From: Pseudogymnoascus destructans | Lineage: Eukaryota > Ascomycota > Leotiomycetes > Thelebolales > Thelebolaceae | Direction: 5' to 3' | Assembly (NCBI RefSeq): GCF_001641265.1 | Contig: NW_020167530.1 | Span: 434,001-498,000, forward strand | DNA: 64,000 nucleotides | Part shown: positions 31,782-42,504 of the stretch, in pieces | Layout: each line of letters starts with the position of its first letter | How positions within the stretch are numbered: position 1 is the stretch's first letter | Notes under the pieces: model-generated | What the model was told of the DNA's origin: nothing | Database searches by the model: none | The model's input: only the letters and a program-made list of their open reading frames with translations | Program-made: the position numbers and the translations under genes

Positions 31782-34356
31782 ATGAATCCTCCGATCATGG
31801 CGGCTTCTCCCACTTCTGATATGGAGGCGCTTCAGGATAGGAACGCAGTTTTGGCTGAAATCGGCGAGCTTTATCGCGTGAAATCCCCTCAAAGCCCGCG
31901 AGAATTCGCCCCTAATGCTACTATTGTCCTCGTTGGGTGCCGTGGATCGGGCAAACGGTCGCTAGGTTTCATCGGAGCTATCCACCTTGGTCGCCGGCTC
32001 ATTACAGAAGATCAATATTTCGAAGAAGTTACGGGACTATCTAGGAAGTCATTTTTGTCCGAGCATGGGCAGCAAGAGTTTAAGAGGAAGAACATATATG
32101 CCCTCCAGAAAATATTAAAGGAGAACACCTCCAATTGCATTATTGAATGTGGAATGGGAAGCTTGGCCAGGGAAGCCCAGAAAACGCTGAAGGGATACTC
32201 TCTATCACATCCCGTGGTCCACATTGTTCGGAACTTCAACCGCATTCGTTACCTTCTCAACCTATCTGAGGATGAAGCGCGCCGGCTTGAGCACGCTTAC
32301 TCGGTGCATCGATCTTGTTCAAATTTCGAGTACTATAATTTACATGACCCAAGCTGCGAGGCCAATGGCACCGACAGCCCTCTGGACCGAGCAAATCCAA
32401 ATTATTCTTTTGGATTAAAAGATGCCAGAAAGGACTTTTCGGGGTTTCTTGATTTCATCACTAACAATGGACATGGGTTAGCCGCACTCGAAAACCCACT
32501 CTCGATTGGAGCTGTGCCGCCTGAGAAAAGGCAATACACCTTTGCCTTGTCCTTATCCCTTTCAGACTTAATCGCTTCAAAGATCGACTTGTCTGAGTTA
32601 GAATCAGGTGGCGGTGATGTCGTGGAGCTGAAAATCGATACGTGGACAGCAAGTATGCTATCTGTGATATCAAGGCTGGTTGCCGTGATTCGCAGGCAAA
32701 TAGGTGTTCCCATCATACTCAGTGTGGTGGATGTTGAGAACCATACAAAACCAGACCAGCCAGGTGTAGGTCAAGAGGCTCGCATTCCATTCACTCAGGA
32801 AATCGCTGTCATTTTACTTGAGCAAGGCCTGCGCCTTGGTGTCGACTACATCGCTATGGATTTAAATTTTGAAGATCGCAACATCAGGCGACCTCTCAGT
32901 GAGAAGGGCATGACAAAGGTCATTGCCCATTACTATGATGGCAGGCCTCCTACTTCTGGATGGCTGCAACCAGATCGACTCGCGCTTTATAGTCGAGCCC
33001 AGTTTTTCAGTTTTGATATGGTCAGGCTTGTCCAAACAGCGAAGACTTTGAAAGATAATGACGACATCAAGATATTCTGGGAGAAAACAGCAGCATTCCC
33101 TGCACCGCACCTACCCCTTATAGCATATAATTCAGGGAGCATCGGAATTGAAACTCTGGCGCTGAACAAGATTTTCTCGCCCGTCACTCATTCTGTCCTC
33201 ACCCGAACTAGGACATCAACCACCAGTCGCCTCACATCGGAAGAGGCGCTTCGAAAGCTATTCGACAAGTCCATTTTTCAGCACCTCCACTTCTACATCA
33301 GTGGAGCTATGGTCTCCTACAGTCTCTCCCCCGCAATGCACGGTGCTGCTTATAAAGTTTGCGGTATGCCGCACGATTATACGATTAACCAGACCTCTTC
33401 TGTCGAGGCCTTCCTTCGCCTTGCGAACGAACCCAATTTCGGTGGTTCTGCAACCATCCAACCACTCCGCATGGACATAGTACCCCACCTCTCCGCTGTC
33501 AGCTACCATGCCCACGCCATTGGGTCTGTTAACACCGTCGTCCCGCTGCGCACACTGCCCTCATCTTCGGGACAGTCTCTCGCCCAACAAGCCACGGAAC
33601 CCAAGCGTTCCGGTCCTTGTGTCGCCCTTTACGGTGACAATACAGATTGGATCGGCATTATGACATCAATTCGCCGCAATGGGTCGCCACGGAATGCCGT
33701 CCAGCCATCTAAGACTACTGGTCTCATCATTGGCGCAGGAGGCATGGCCCGTTCCGCCATCTATGCACTTATTCGCCTTGGCTGCCGTAAAATCTTCATT
33801 TTCAATCGCACGGTCGCCAATGCTATCGCAGTTGCTGACCACTTCAATACCTGGGCTGGACAACTCAGGTTCGACCTTCCAGTCGTCAGCGTGCTGCGAT
33901 CAAGGGATGAGCCATGGCCCGCAGGTCTACGTCCACCTACTCTTATCGTATCGTGCCTCCCCGTGCACAGCGTCGAAAACCAACCCGTCCCTTCCTTTGA
34001 GATGCCCGAACAGTGGTTACAGAGTCCAACAGGCGGTGTTATCATGGAGGTATGTAAACCGTCTCCCCCCCCAATACCCCACCTAGCTCTCTTTGGGCAT
34101 TGTAAGTTACTGGCTGACATTACTCGCCTGACAGCTGGCATATCGGCACACTGAAACTCTTCTTGTGAGACAAATCCGCGACCTTCGCGTCCGTACTGGG
34201 CAAGCATGGGTTATTGTCGACTTCTTGGACGTCCTGCCCGAGCAGGGTATTGCCCAGTTCGAGCTTATGACCGGTCGACGCGCTCCAAGGAGAACTATGC
34301 GAGAGGCAGTGATTGAAGCTGTGCGTGATGATCCACCAGGTGGGTTTAAGGCTTAG
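31782..34356 (+). CDS. qutR: Quinate repressor QutR/Qa-1S (AROM-derived)
   Basis: Exons 31782-34049 and 34135-34356 give 829 residues; the 85-nt intron has a GTATGT donor and GACAG acceptor. QutR blocks the activator QutA and descends from the last three domains of the AROM protein. In order: a shikimate-kinase-like domain (ATIVLVGCRGSGKRSLG, about 46-230), a type I dehydroquinase-like domain (about 250-480) and a shikimate-dehydrogenase-like domain (YSLSPAMHGAAYK, IIGAGGMARSAIYAL, about 500-829). The Walker A reads GKR where an active kinase has GKS or GKT, consistent with a regulator rather than an enzyme. MNPPIM or the next ATG (31797) may be the start. Confidence 0.92.
34119..34188. repeat. 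Copy 1 of a 70-bp direct repeat
   Basis: Spans the end of the qutR intron, its acceptor and the first codons of exon 2. It matches 34402-34471 at 69 of 70 positions (T/C difference at 34184 against 34467). Confidence 0.95.
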
Positions 34357-35124
34357 ATGATAGGAAACGGAGGGATGGCCACGCAATCATGAAACGGTTA
34401 TATTACTCGCCTGACAGCTGGCATATCGGCACACTGAAACTCTTCTTGTGAGACAAATCCGCGACCCTCGCCTAAGCCACGGCGTTTGCTCCCTTGCAAC
34501 CAAATATCTTGGCTGTGCTAGAATACCCAAATAAGTAATAGCTATGGGGTATAATATTATTACTTGTCTCGTTTTCTCTCGCGCAAATTAGCAAAAAGGT
34601 CACTGAATTCCAAAAATAGCGCTAATTCATAACAACCGCAACTTTTAAGAATGTTAGACCGGATCTGAAAACCTATCCACAAATACACCAGGGAACCTCA
34701 GGGTTATTATATCTCCAGATCACGTAAAGTCGCTCGTATCGTAAGCATATCACCTTACGTTACGCACCAAGTAAGCCACACATTCCATTACAACGCAGTC
34801 TAGGCCATATAAGTGCCGATGCAGGTAAAATCGCCCACCTACACCGCATAATTGTGCGCCCTGAGCACCAAAGGCGTTTTATGGAGTTCCTAAAGTGGCA
34901 GGTCCGACTTAACAAACCCACCCAGAACGGGCCAAATTCCCCGCCTGACTCTCATGGCAAAATGAAAAACCCCGCTCACGTGACAATTTCAACTTATCAC
35001 AATAGAAAAATAATTTATAACAATAGCAAACCCCTCCCGCTCTCTTTCCAACTCGTCAAACTCCAGTCAACTTCTCTAGCAAATAAAAAAACCAGCACGT
35101 CCACGGCATCAAAACCTCCCTAAA
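34357..35124. other. Intergenic, qutR 3' side to GNAT gene
   Basis: Contains the second copy of the 70-bp repeat close behind the qutR stop codon. The rest is AT-rich, and a pyrimidine-rich stretch lies about 80 bp ahead of the next ATG. No gene found. Confidence 0.5.
34402..34471. repeat. Copy 2 of the 70-bp direct repeat
   Basis: Duplicate of the qutR intron-exon boundary placed 46 bases past the qutR stop codon, offset 283 bp from copy 1. It includes a complete acceptor (CTGACAG) and the following 20-odd codons' start, but leads into no frame. Confidence 0.95.
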
Positions 35125-35871
35125 ATGCCTCTTCCACTGCCCCCAACCCGCCCGGTGCCCCCGCCTGCAAGTCCGTCGTCTTCTGTGGAAATCCGCCCCA
35201 TGATATGGTCAGATGCGAAGCGTACGGCAGAGCTCGCGCAAGTCGCGTATTGGGACGCGCCGCTTTCAGATTTGATTACGCCGCACCGAGTGCCATACCC
35301 AGCGGATAATGCGCTGTGGTTTGAAAGACGGATCAAGAACCGCATGGTGAGCCCCCGGAATAGGGGGTTTGTTGCCGTAGGAGATGGCGAGACAGTCGGG
35401 TATATGCAATGTGTTCGGCTCGGGGATGATGAGGGGGCGTTGCAGGTGGCGAAGGAGAAGAAGAAGTGGTGGTCGGGGTTAGTGGAGTGGGGATATGGCA
35501 TTTATATGAAGTGTGCGGCATGGGCGTTTCCGGATCGGAGTGAGAGCGCTGAAGGGATGGCGGAATTTATTAAGACCGGGGTGTTGGAGAACGAGAAGCA
35601 CTGGAAGGACAGAGAGGATAGGAAGAACCGGTGGTATGTGCAGAGTGTTGTTGTGGCGGAGCAATGGCGAGGAAGGGGCGTGGGGAAGAAGCTGATGGCG
35701 TGGGTACTGGAACAGGCGCAGAAAGAGGGCGTGGTAGTTTCACTGGAGGCGAGCATGATGGGGGAGCGTCTCTATCGCAGTATTGGGTTTGACCTGCTGG
35801 ACAGGTTTATTATGAAGATTGATGAGAACGACGAAAGCGAGGGTGGTATCATGATGTGGAGCCCAAAATGA
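35125..35871 (+). CDS. GNAT-family N-acetyltransferase
   Basis: Single-exon gene for 248 residues. After a Pro-rich leader (1-20) comes an acetyltransferase fold. IRPMIWSDAKRTAELAQVAY opens it, YVQSVVVAEQWRGRGVGKKL is motif A with the RGRGVG acetyl-CoA pyrophosphate loop, and VSLEASMMGERLYRSIGFDLL is motif B (residues about 200-225). An insert rich in charged and aromatic residues (about 100-165) separates the N-terminal helices from motif A; this is common in fungal members. The substrate is unknown. It lies next to qutR on the same strand but 768 bp apart, with no sign of co-transcription. Confidence 0.85.
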   Translation: MPLPLPPTRPVPPPASPSSSVEIRPMIWSDAKRTAELAQVAYWDAPLSDLITPHRVPYPADNALWFERRIKNRMVSPRNRGFVAVGDGETVGYMQCVRLGDDEGALQVAKEKKKWWSGLVEWGYGIYMKCAAWAFPDRSESAEGMAEFIKTGVLENEKHWKDREDRKNRWYVQSVVVAEQWRGRGVGKKLMAWVLEQAQKEGVVVSLEASMMGERLYRSIGFDLLDRFIMKIDENDESEGGIMMWSPK

Positions 35872-36528
35872 GGTGAGATGCTGAGTTGGAGTAGTTGTTA
35901 GAGGACCTGTTGGAGAGAACAAGTAGAGACTGTTTGACTCGAATTGTTTCCTTGTTTGTAAATGGGATAACTTCTTGTGGTTTTTATGGGGCCTGGGATT
36001 GCTCATGTTTCACTCTGGGTATTGATTTCAATATCAGCAACGAACAAGTCAACAACTTAAGCAAGACTGTATTAAATAATAACAAGATCAAACAAAAAAA
36101 GCAGAGGCCGTGTGCGAGATGAGTCTAAATCTAAATGCGTTCGTTCCGTTATCCAAGTCTGTTCGATCTGTTCTAGTAAGCTGTTCGTACACGAAACCCA
36201 GCCCAACCAATGCAGAAAACACCAAATGCCAAACACGGATGCTGTTGCGCCAATTCTGAATCCCCCCCAAAAAGAAATACGAAGACAAAGGAAATAATAT
36301 CGAAATATCAAAATGCCAAAATGTCAAAAACCTGCCCCCTTCGTCTCTCTATCCCGCTCTGCCATGAAGTTGAAACATTCCCGTAGCGCCTTGCAACGTT
36401 CCATGCTGATTCCAAATGATGCCAAACACTCAGTCCATAATAGCTGAAAAATGCACCCCAGTTCCTTCGTAAAGCCAAAAGAATAGCCACCAGTTGTTGT
36501 CGTAAGTGATGGTGGTGGTGCAGAGGCG
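35872..36528. other. Intergenic, convergent 3' ends
   Basis: 3' regions of the GNAT gene and the small Cys-rich gene. AT-rich at 36040-36120. A minus-strand frame at 36324-36683 shadows the neighbouring gene in another frame and has no independent support. Confidence 0.4.
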
Positions 36529-36951
36529 TTATTTGTGTGGTACAAAGACATTGCAGTATTCGCATCGATAGTGGCTACAACAGGAACAAGCCTGTATGCG
36601 AACCGTCTGCCCTGCTCCGTTACATTCGCAACAAAGCTGTATGGCGCCGCGGGACTGGATCCCTGAGTCCGAGCCCATTCCAAAGGCCGCGTCGTTGGTG
36701 GAACTATCGGAACAATGCTTTATACAATCGCTCAACGAATGTGTATGACCAGCGCCGCAGGCTGTCATAGAATTGCTCGAGTTGGCGAGGGAAAGTCCAT
36801 GTGCGAGTTGAGGAGCTGCCATATTTGCAATTGAAATGGATCTTGAGGTTTGAGCCACACTGTTCATAGATGTATCAGAGCTGTAGCTTTGGCGTCCGGT
36901 AGGGAGTAAGCTGGTTGGTGCTGGTGTAGGTGTGGTATTGCTCGGGGACAT
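36529..36951 (-). CDS. Small Cys-rich zinc-finger-like protein (140 aa)
   Basis: ATG-initiated frame of 140 residues. The first 95 residues are rich in Ser, Thr, Ala and Asn, with no predicted fold. The C-terminus holds a dense Cys/His block: LCCECNGAGQT, then ACSCCSHYRCEYCNVFV, that is CCxC, CxCCxH and CxxC spacing that could bind one or two zinc ions. I recall many small fungal proteins ending in a similar C-C-x-C ... C-G-H-x-x-C-x-x-C ribbon; their function is unknown to me. There is no signal peptide, so it is probably intracellular. Similar short genes lie at 38828-39049 and 44294-44476, on the same strand. Coding status rests on the ATG, the length and the Cys pattern. Confidence 0.6.
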   Translation of the reverse strand: MSPSNTTPTPAPTSLLPTGRQSYSSDTSMNSVAQTSRSISIANMAAPQLAHGLSLANSSNSMTACGAGHTHSLSDCIKHCSDSSTNDAAFGMGSDSGIQSRGAIQLCCECNGAGQTVRIQACSCCSHYRCEYCNVFVPHK

Positions 36952-38827
36952 ATATTGGTGGCACGATTGATAGATAGAAATAGGATGTGAGAGTCAATGT
37001 CAATAGCGATGAGAGTGTTTGGTCTGGTCTTTTGATTCTCGTCGGCTTCCATGATCGTATATATAGCAATGGGATGCCATCAGGAACCGTTATATGAGAA
37101 GAAAATCCGATCTACTCACCGAAATAAGCCTGCCATCTCACCTACGGCGCCCGAACAAATAGCTCTTGAACCAGTCGAGGCGGCCCTTGGGATTGTATGG
37201 GGCCCACGGGGGGGTACAACGGGCGGCATCTAACCATATATGCCACTGTTGCGGTGCCCGGAAAGAAGGTAACTTTGGCCAAGCCAAGTGATTACTACTG
37301 AAAGAGTCCATCGATAGGCCTGTTCCTACACTATAACCAGGCAGACTACAGCTCCCACGGTACTGCGCCGAAAAAAAGCCTCACAATAACGGGTTAAGCG
37401 TGCATCCCGAATGGAGAAGGGCGGCCTCGGTGAGTAAAGACCCAGTGGGAGCAGGTGACAGGTTATCGGACCTCCACGGGACACGTAGAGTGTAAATTTC
37501 GGTCGGGTTATTCATTATATTCCCTTTCCCTTGTTTGGATCAGTTGCAACAATAGCCAGAGTAGTTGACCGCCGACCATTGTCACTCAACTCGTGAGGGA
37601 TTATGCTGTGTTCGGGTTGAGGCTCCTCTAACTGATCACCCAGTCATCCAGGTATGATTGGGCGTTGCTAAAACAAATCAAAGTGTCGAGTTCAGGGCGG
37701 GATACGTAATATACAGCCTCGGCCGCTCAGCCTCAGCCTCGTCTTCTCCTTCTAAAAGCGGTGTGAGACGGCGGCAACCAAGAATACCAGAATTAGTATT
37801 GTGGTGCTACAGATCAGTACCATCCCTTGTGAGGCGCGCAGCAAAGTCATGCAGAATGAACGTGTCGTCTCTGTTTACCACTCGTGCCCGTGTCGTACTA
37901 CAAGGCAGAGCGTGGGCTCTCTTTAAGTCCAGATCCCAGATCAACCCTTTGAGCCTTACCACCAACTAATACGATTGCGAACTGGGTTGCGATGGGACGA
38001 CGGCGACGTCCGCCCATTATAAAGAGGCGCATGTTATCTTTTAGTGTAAGGCTCAAACGCTGAGCGGAACGGGAACAGTGCCTTTTTTTTTCACTCTGCT
38101 GGTGCCTGGCGGATGGATCCCGTCTCTCGAAATCGGATATCACGTGAGGAATATATCGGCCTTTTTGTATGACAATAGAGGGCAATAGGCTGGGGCAGTG
38201 CAACAAAGGCATCCATGGCTGTGGAGCGTTGAAATGCGGTTTTGACGATCGAAAAAGCTCCGAATCCTGCACCCCTTGGTCAAGCTGTGCCGCAATAGGT
38301 GTGCCTGTTTCCCCATTACCGATGCGACGGGAATTGTCTGGCCTTAAATTTATGTTTTGGACCAGGGAGCATTGAGAGACAGGCTGTGTGAATGGTTGGA
38401 TATGAGATGTGGACATGTTAAGCTGGACTTAATTTCAATTCTTTAACAAAACGATCGATAAACTATTTCGCCACTCAAACGCCCTTGCCTCAGTCACTCT
38501 TTAATTCAACCTCCCTACCAATTCTAAGCCCCAGAAACGCCCATACGCCCATCACCTTCCATGACTTGTTGTATCCCCCTGTACTGTATTGTGTTGTCTC
38601 GAGACAGTTCTGTAGTGTGCCGTCACTGGCCTGTGAGGTAATTAGTATGCAAGGGCGAACCAAAGACAGAGAGCAACAAACCAGTGTGCCATTCCAACGC
38701 CAGCCCATTTTTAAAAACCCATCATCATCTAATATACCTCAATACACAGACCTCGCCCTTCCACGCCCCAACCCACACCCAACCCCTCCCCCTCCCGTCA
38801 TCCCTCCGCCATCCCTCCGCCATAAGC
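36952..38827. other. Intergenic, 1.9 kb
   Basis: No family-like frame. It contains promoter sequence for the 36.5-kb gene and unremarkable AT-rich DNA; a frame at 37898-38416 (minus) is long but does not resemble a protein family and is not called. Confidence 0.4.
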
Positions 38828-39049
38828 CTAATTTTTGGGTTGCCACTCGGTCGGAGAGTTCCCATCGAACAACTTGTAACACCTATCGTTCATGCAGCCA
38901 ACTTGGTTGTCAGCCAGATATGGTCCATCCCCGCAATGGCCACAGAAGATCATCTTGACCCATCTCTGGGTTTTGTGGTATCTACACCCGGCGCATTTAT
39001 TGACAGTAGACCCGTTGACGGTACTGCAGCCTTTGCATCTCCAAGCCAT
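38828..39049 (-). CDS. Small RanBP2-type zinc-finger-like protein (73 aa)
   Basis: ATG-initiated frame of 73 residues. It opens WRCKGCSTVNGSTVNKCAGC, which has the W-x-C-x2-C ... N ... C-x2-C arrangement of a RanBP2-type zinc finger. A second Cys set follows: FCGHCGDGPYLADNQVGC then CYKLFDG. Almost the whole protein is therefore metal-binding sequence. RanBP2 fingers bind ubiquitin or single-stranded RNA in other proteins; no role is proposed here. The gene stands in 4 kb without other genes. It may be a chance frame, but the paired zinc-finger spacing argues for coding. Confidence 0.55.
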   Translation of the reverse strand: MAWRCKGCSTVNGSTVNKCAGCRYHKTQRWVKMIFCGHCGDGPYLADNQVGCMNDRCYKLFDGNSPTEWQPKN

Positions 39050-40914
39050 TCTGATTCGAGATGGACAGAGTAAGCCAGATTTTATTGGTGCAGTGGAACA
39101 AAGATGTTTTGGATTGAATTCGCTGTGGGAATGAGAATGTGTTTCTTGAGAGGATTGTGTGTGGTGGAGAATATAATGCCTTTTCCCTCAGTGAGTACAT
39201 AGCTATATATCTTGAGAGTGACTGCTCTCGACCCCTTTCGTATGGGAAGTGAGGCGTGACACCGAGCCCATCACCACAAACCAGAGACCCATAGTCAGAA
39301 GCAACCAAACCCACCGTTCTCCTAGATAGCCCAATGAGTGCCCTGGCACCTGAGGGCGTTACGGGGTTTACATGGACAAGAGAACACGTATTTGAAAACA
39401 GGGCGAAGTGACCATATGTCTTTTCCAATCGATCGAGGCCGGAAGCACCGACAAGTAGCGGTCTGAAAATGGCAATAATGAAGTGGAAGCGGTGACAAGA
39501 AATGTGATGCACTAGTACACCGAGCAGGACACACTGAGGTCCAATGGAATGAAATGAGCACCTCTGGATTTCGGCTCGGAAGGTCCGATTCACCAGTTCA
39601 AGGTAAATGGGCAGTGTCATGGTTCAGGGCGCCAGTGCGGAATCATCGGAGCTATGACCGCAAACATGACAAGTCATCCATCGAGGAACAATCGTGGGCT
39701 TCGATGGTAGTGGTGATCGGGCGTAGTAGGCTCATTAACTGCGATGGCAGTGCTGGCAAACGCGTGACATGGGCCTACTAGGCACCTCAAGCGCCATGGC
39801 CTCACTTTTGTGGCATAGAATAACACGGCTGCTGAGGCTTTAAACTCTGTTCCGGGGAGTTTGGAACTAATTCACCGATATGTGGCAGCGCACGGCTATG
39901 TATGAGTCGAGCGAGCGAGCCGGTAAGACCCCAGCCTTGGATTCCACATTTGCTCCTTCTGCTCATACGGTTTCAGGGCAATTCTTAGCCCTAACGAAAC
40001 AATGGAGATAGATGGGAGCAGAAAAAGCTTCCCGGAACATTCCCGCTCGCGGGATGGCTGAGTAGCCGTAGTACGCCCTGTACTGTAGATAGAACGCTCT
40101 TGGGTCGCAATGCGGTCACATGTTGGAGTCGCATTGCGCCGATGATATTTGCACAGTGTGTACGTATGAAACGAAGACTTATCTTAAGAGTATATATTTT
40201 TCAATCAAATAAAGAGGGTTTGAGGAGCCTTTGTGCGAAAACATACCGCCGTTGTTCAATTGGTAGGTAGTCGAGGTAGTCGACATCTCAGCCTTGTCGT
40301 GCTCAGTATAAATCTCTTCTAGCAAACACAAGGCTTTGTTGAAATATGTTGCTATGCTGCCATGAGTGAACTGCTCCACAGAATGTCTCAGTAAGAGACT
40401 CCTCTCAGCATAACGTCTCGGTGAGAAACTACATCGGGAGGAGGGGATATATCCTTGTCAGCCTTGGCCGGAGCCATGTTGATATTTTGATATATTCATT
40501 GGCATAGCTTTCATATTTCGCCTGTGCCAAGTGAAGAGTCTCCCCTGTTCATCTACTGGGCACATAAGTGAGTTGTGCAGATGATGCTCTTCATTCATCT
40601 CAAGAGATGAGATGAGATGAGATGAGGTTGTTGAGAAGTCGAAGCGACGACGCGTCGATACCAAGGTGAGTCACGGATAGAGGTTTATCCGGTTCCGGTA
40701 TGTTCTTGGTTAGTGGCCAGGCCTGTCCAAGGTTTGTGGAAGCGGCGACGGATACGAATATGTTTCTGAACCGCCAACGTCCGCGACACTATTGTTGTTG
40801 ATGAGATGAGGTCGCATTTAAAAGCGAACCCTCCAAAGTTTGGGGTCACATGGAGCTTTAGCATCTATACCTATCATTCATACCAAACAACAAGTTGACC
40901 TACTGGAAACCGAT
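39050..40914. other. Intergenic upstream of PFA5
   Basis: No supported gene. A GATGA tandem repeat (40606-40625) lies about 300 bp ahead of PFA5. The minus-strand frames at 38997-39620 and 40458-40664 show no family features. Confidence 0.4.
40606..40625. repeat. 5-bp tandem repeat GATGA x4
   Basis: Four consecutive copies of GATGA followed by G. Confidence 0.8.
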
Positions 40915-42504
40915 ATGGCGCCCATTAACCCCCAGGCCGTCAACGAATGGGCTGGGCGCATTGTCCCAACTTTTCTTGCTGGCACAGTAACATATGCAAC
41001 ATATGTATTTGTTGCGCAACTCTGTGGTGGGTTTGAATTTGTTGAAGAGCAATTGAACGAAGCATGCTAACGAGACAAGTTAACTTCCTTCTCAGAGGCC
41101 ATAGGCCGCGCCCTGGCATATCCGCTGCCCTACTCGCGATATACTTCGTTTTATTTCTTTTCATGACAATCACCTATGGGAGGCTCGTTTATATCGCCAC
41201 TGTTGATCCAGGGTATCTGCCGTTGGGGCCCGCGGCAAAGAGATATAGCAAGGCCGACAAGAACCTTTCGCAACAGGATAACGGGGTGACCGGCAGAGCT
41301 AACGACGCCTTGGGGCCTGCATATCCGTCTTCAGAAACTGCAATAACCAGAGACGATGATGCAGACTCTCCTGGGCTGGAGCTGTTCTATACGAAGGATG
41401 TCTTTGTCTGTTCCCAAGATGGACGCCCCAAGTGGTGTAGTGAATGCGCCAACTGGAAGCCAGATCGAACGCATCATTGCAGCGATGTTGGAAGATGTGT
41501 TTACAAAATGGATCATTACTGCCCATGGCAAGTTACATAGCAGTCTCGCCGACTCGTCCTGTTGCCCCAAAACTAACTTGTAACAGGGTTGGTGGGGTTG
41601 TCGGAGAGAATAGCTTTAAATTTTTCGTCCAATTTGTGACGTATGCTTTCTTCTACTGCCTCTTCGTGGTGGTTGTCACGGCAATATATCTCAGTGAGGA
41701 TTTGTCAAATACGGTGCGTTTACAATACCACCTCCGACACTCATATTTTACTTCAGTGCTTTTGCTGACCTTTCTCCAGTCGGAGTTGAACGGCCACTTT
41801 GTGGCTCTTGTCGCTGTGTAGGTTAGCCCGCCTTAACCAAAAACTCACTCTAACTGTCTACCAGCTCCGGATTCTTTGGCCTTTTCACATTTGGGATGAC
41901 ATGCAGTTCACTACAGTTCGTTTTCGCAAACCTCACGACAATCGAAAACCTGAGCAAAAAAAGTCGCGCATGGCTACTTGCTGTACTGATCCCGCCAACA
42001 TTCACTTTTCCCCAACAGGGTAATTATCCGCATATTACCTACCCACTGCCTCTCCCGGCGAGTGAGAAATCATCACCTTCGACGCCATCATCACCAGCTT
42101 CTCCACCACACAACGGGGCCATAAGCGAGCCTGAGACTTTATTAGAACGAGACGCAAGGGCAACTAGAACGTTCGCCATTCTCCAGCTCGCCGTTGGGCG
42201 AAACCCATGGGACCTTGGAGCAGCTGGGAACTGGAAATCGGTAATGGGGAACAATTTCCTGGACTGGGTGCTACCAATTAAGCAGTCTCCATGTCGCAAT
42301 CACGAGAGCCACGAATCCCAGTTCGAAACTGGTCGTTGGGTGGAAGAGCTGCTCGTCGAGGTGGGCTTCATGTCAGAACAGGACATGCGGAAACCACTCC
42401 CGTTCAGGGGGAGGAAGTTGAAGGGCCCGAAACCGGATATTATGGAGAAGAGTGGGGTGACGCCGGCGATGACGGCTGAGTGCATACCGAGAAACACACA
42501 TTAA
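40915..42504 (+). CDS. pfa5: Palmitoyltransferase Pfa5 (DHYC variant)
   Basis: Exons 40915-41026, 41080-41527, 41587-41713, 41780-41817 and 41865-42504 give 454 residues. The enzyme S-palmitoylates proteins at endomembranes. The Cys-rich domain reads CSECANWKPDRTHHCSDVGRC then KMDHYCPWVGGVVGENSFKFF. The catalytic tetrapeptide is DHYC (residues 182-185) rather than DHHC, as in yeast Akr1 and Pfa5, which supports this assignment. Two membrane helices precede the Cys domain (about 15-40 and 55-75) and two follow it, including the conserved TTxE motif (TTIENL). The C-terminal 130 residues are cytoplasmic. The start is the ATG of MAPINPQ. Intron 2 is GC-AG and cuts the CPW codon; the others are GTGGGT, GTGCGT and GTAGGT. 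Confidence 0.9.
41528..41586 (+). other. GC-AG intron in PFA5
   Basis: 59-nt intron, donor CATG|GCAAGT, branch ACTAAC, acceptor GTAACAG. It joins CP-W to VGGVVGEN within the invariant DHxC-PW-VGG motif, so the phase is certain. Confidence 0.92.
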
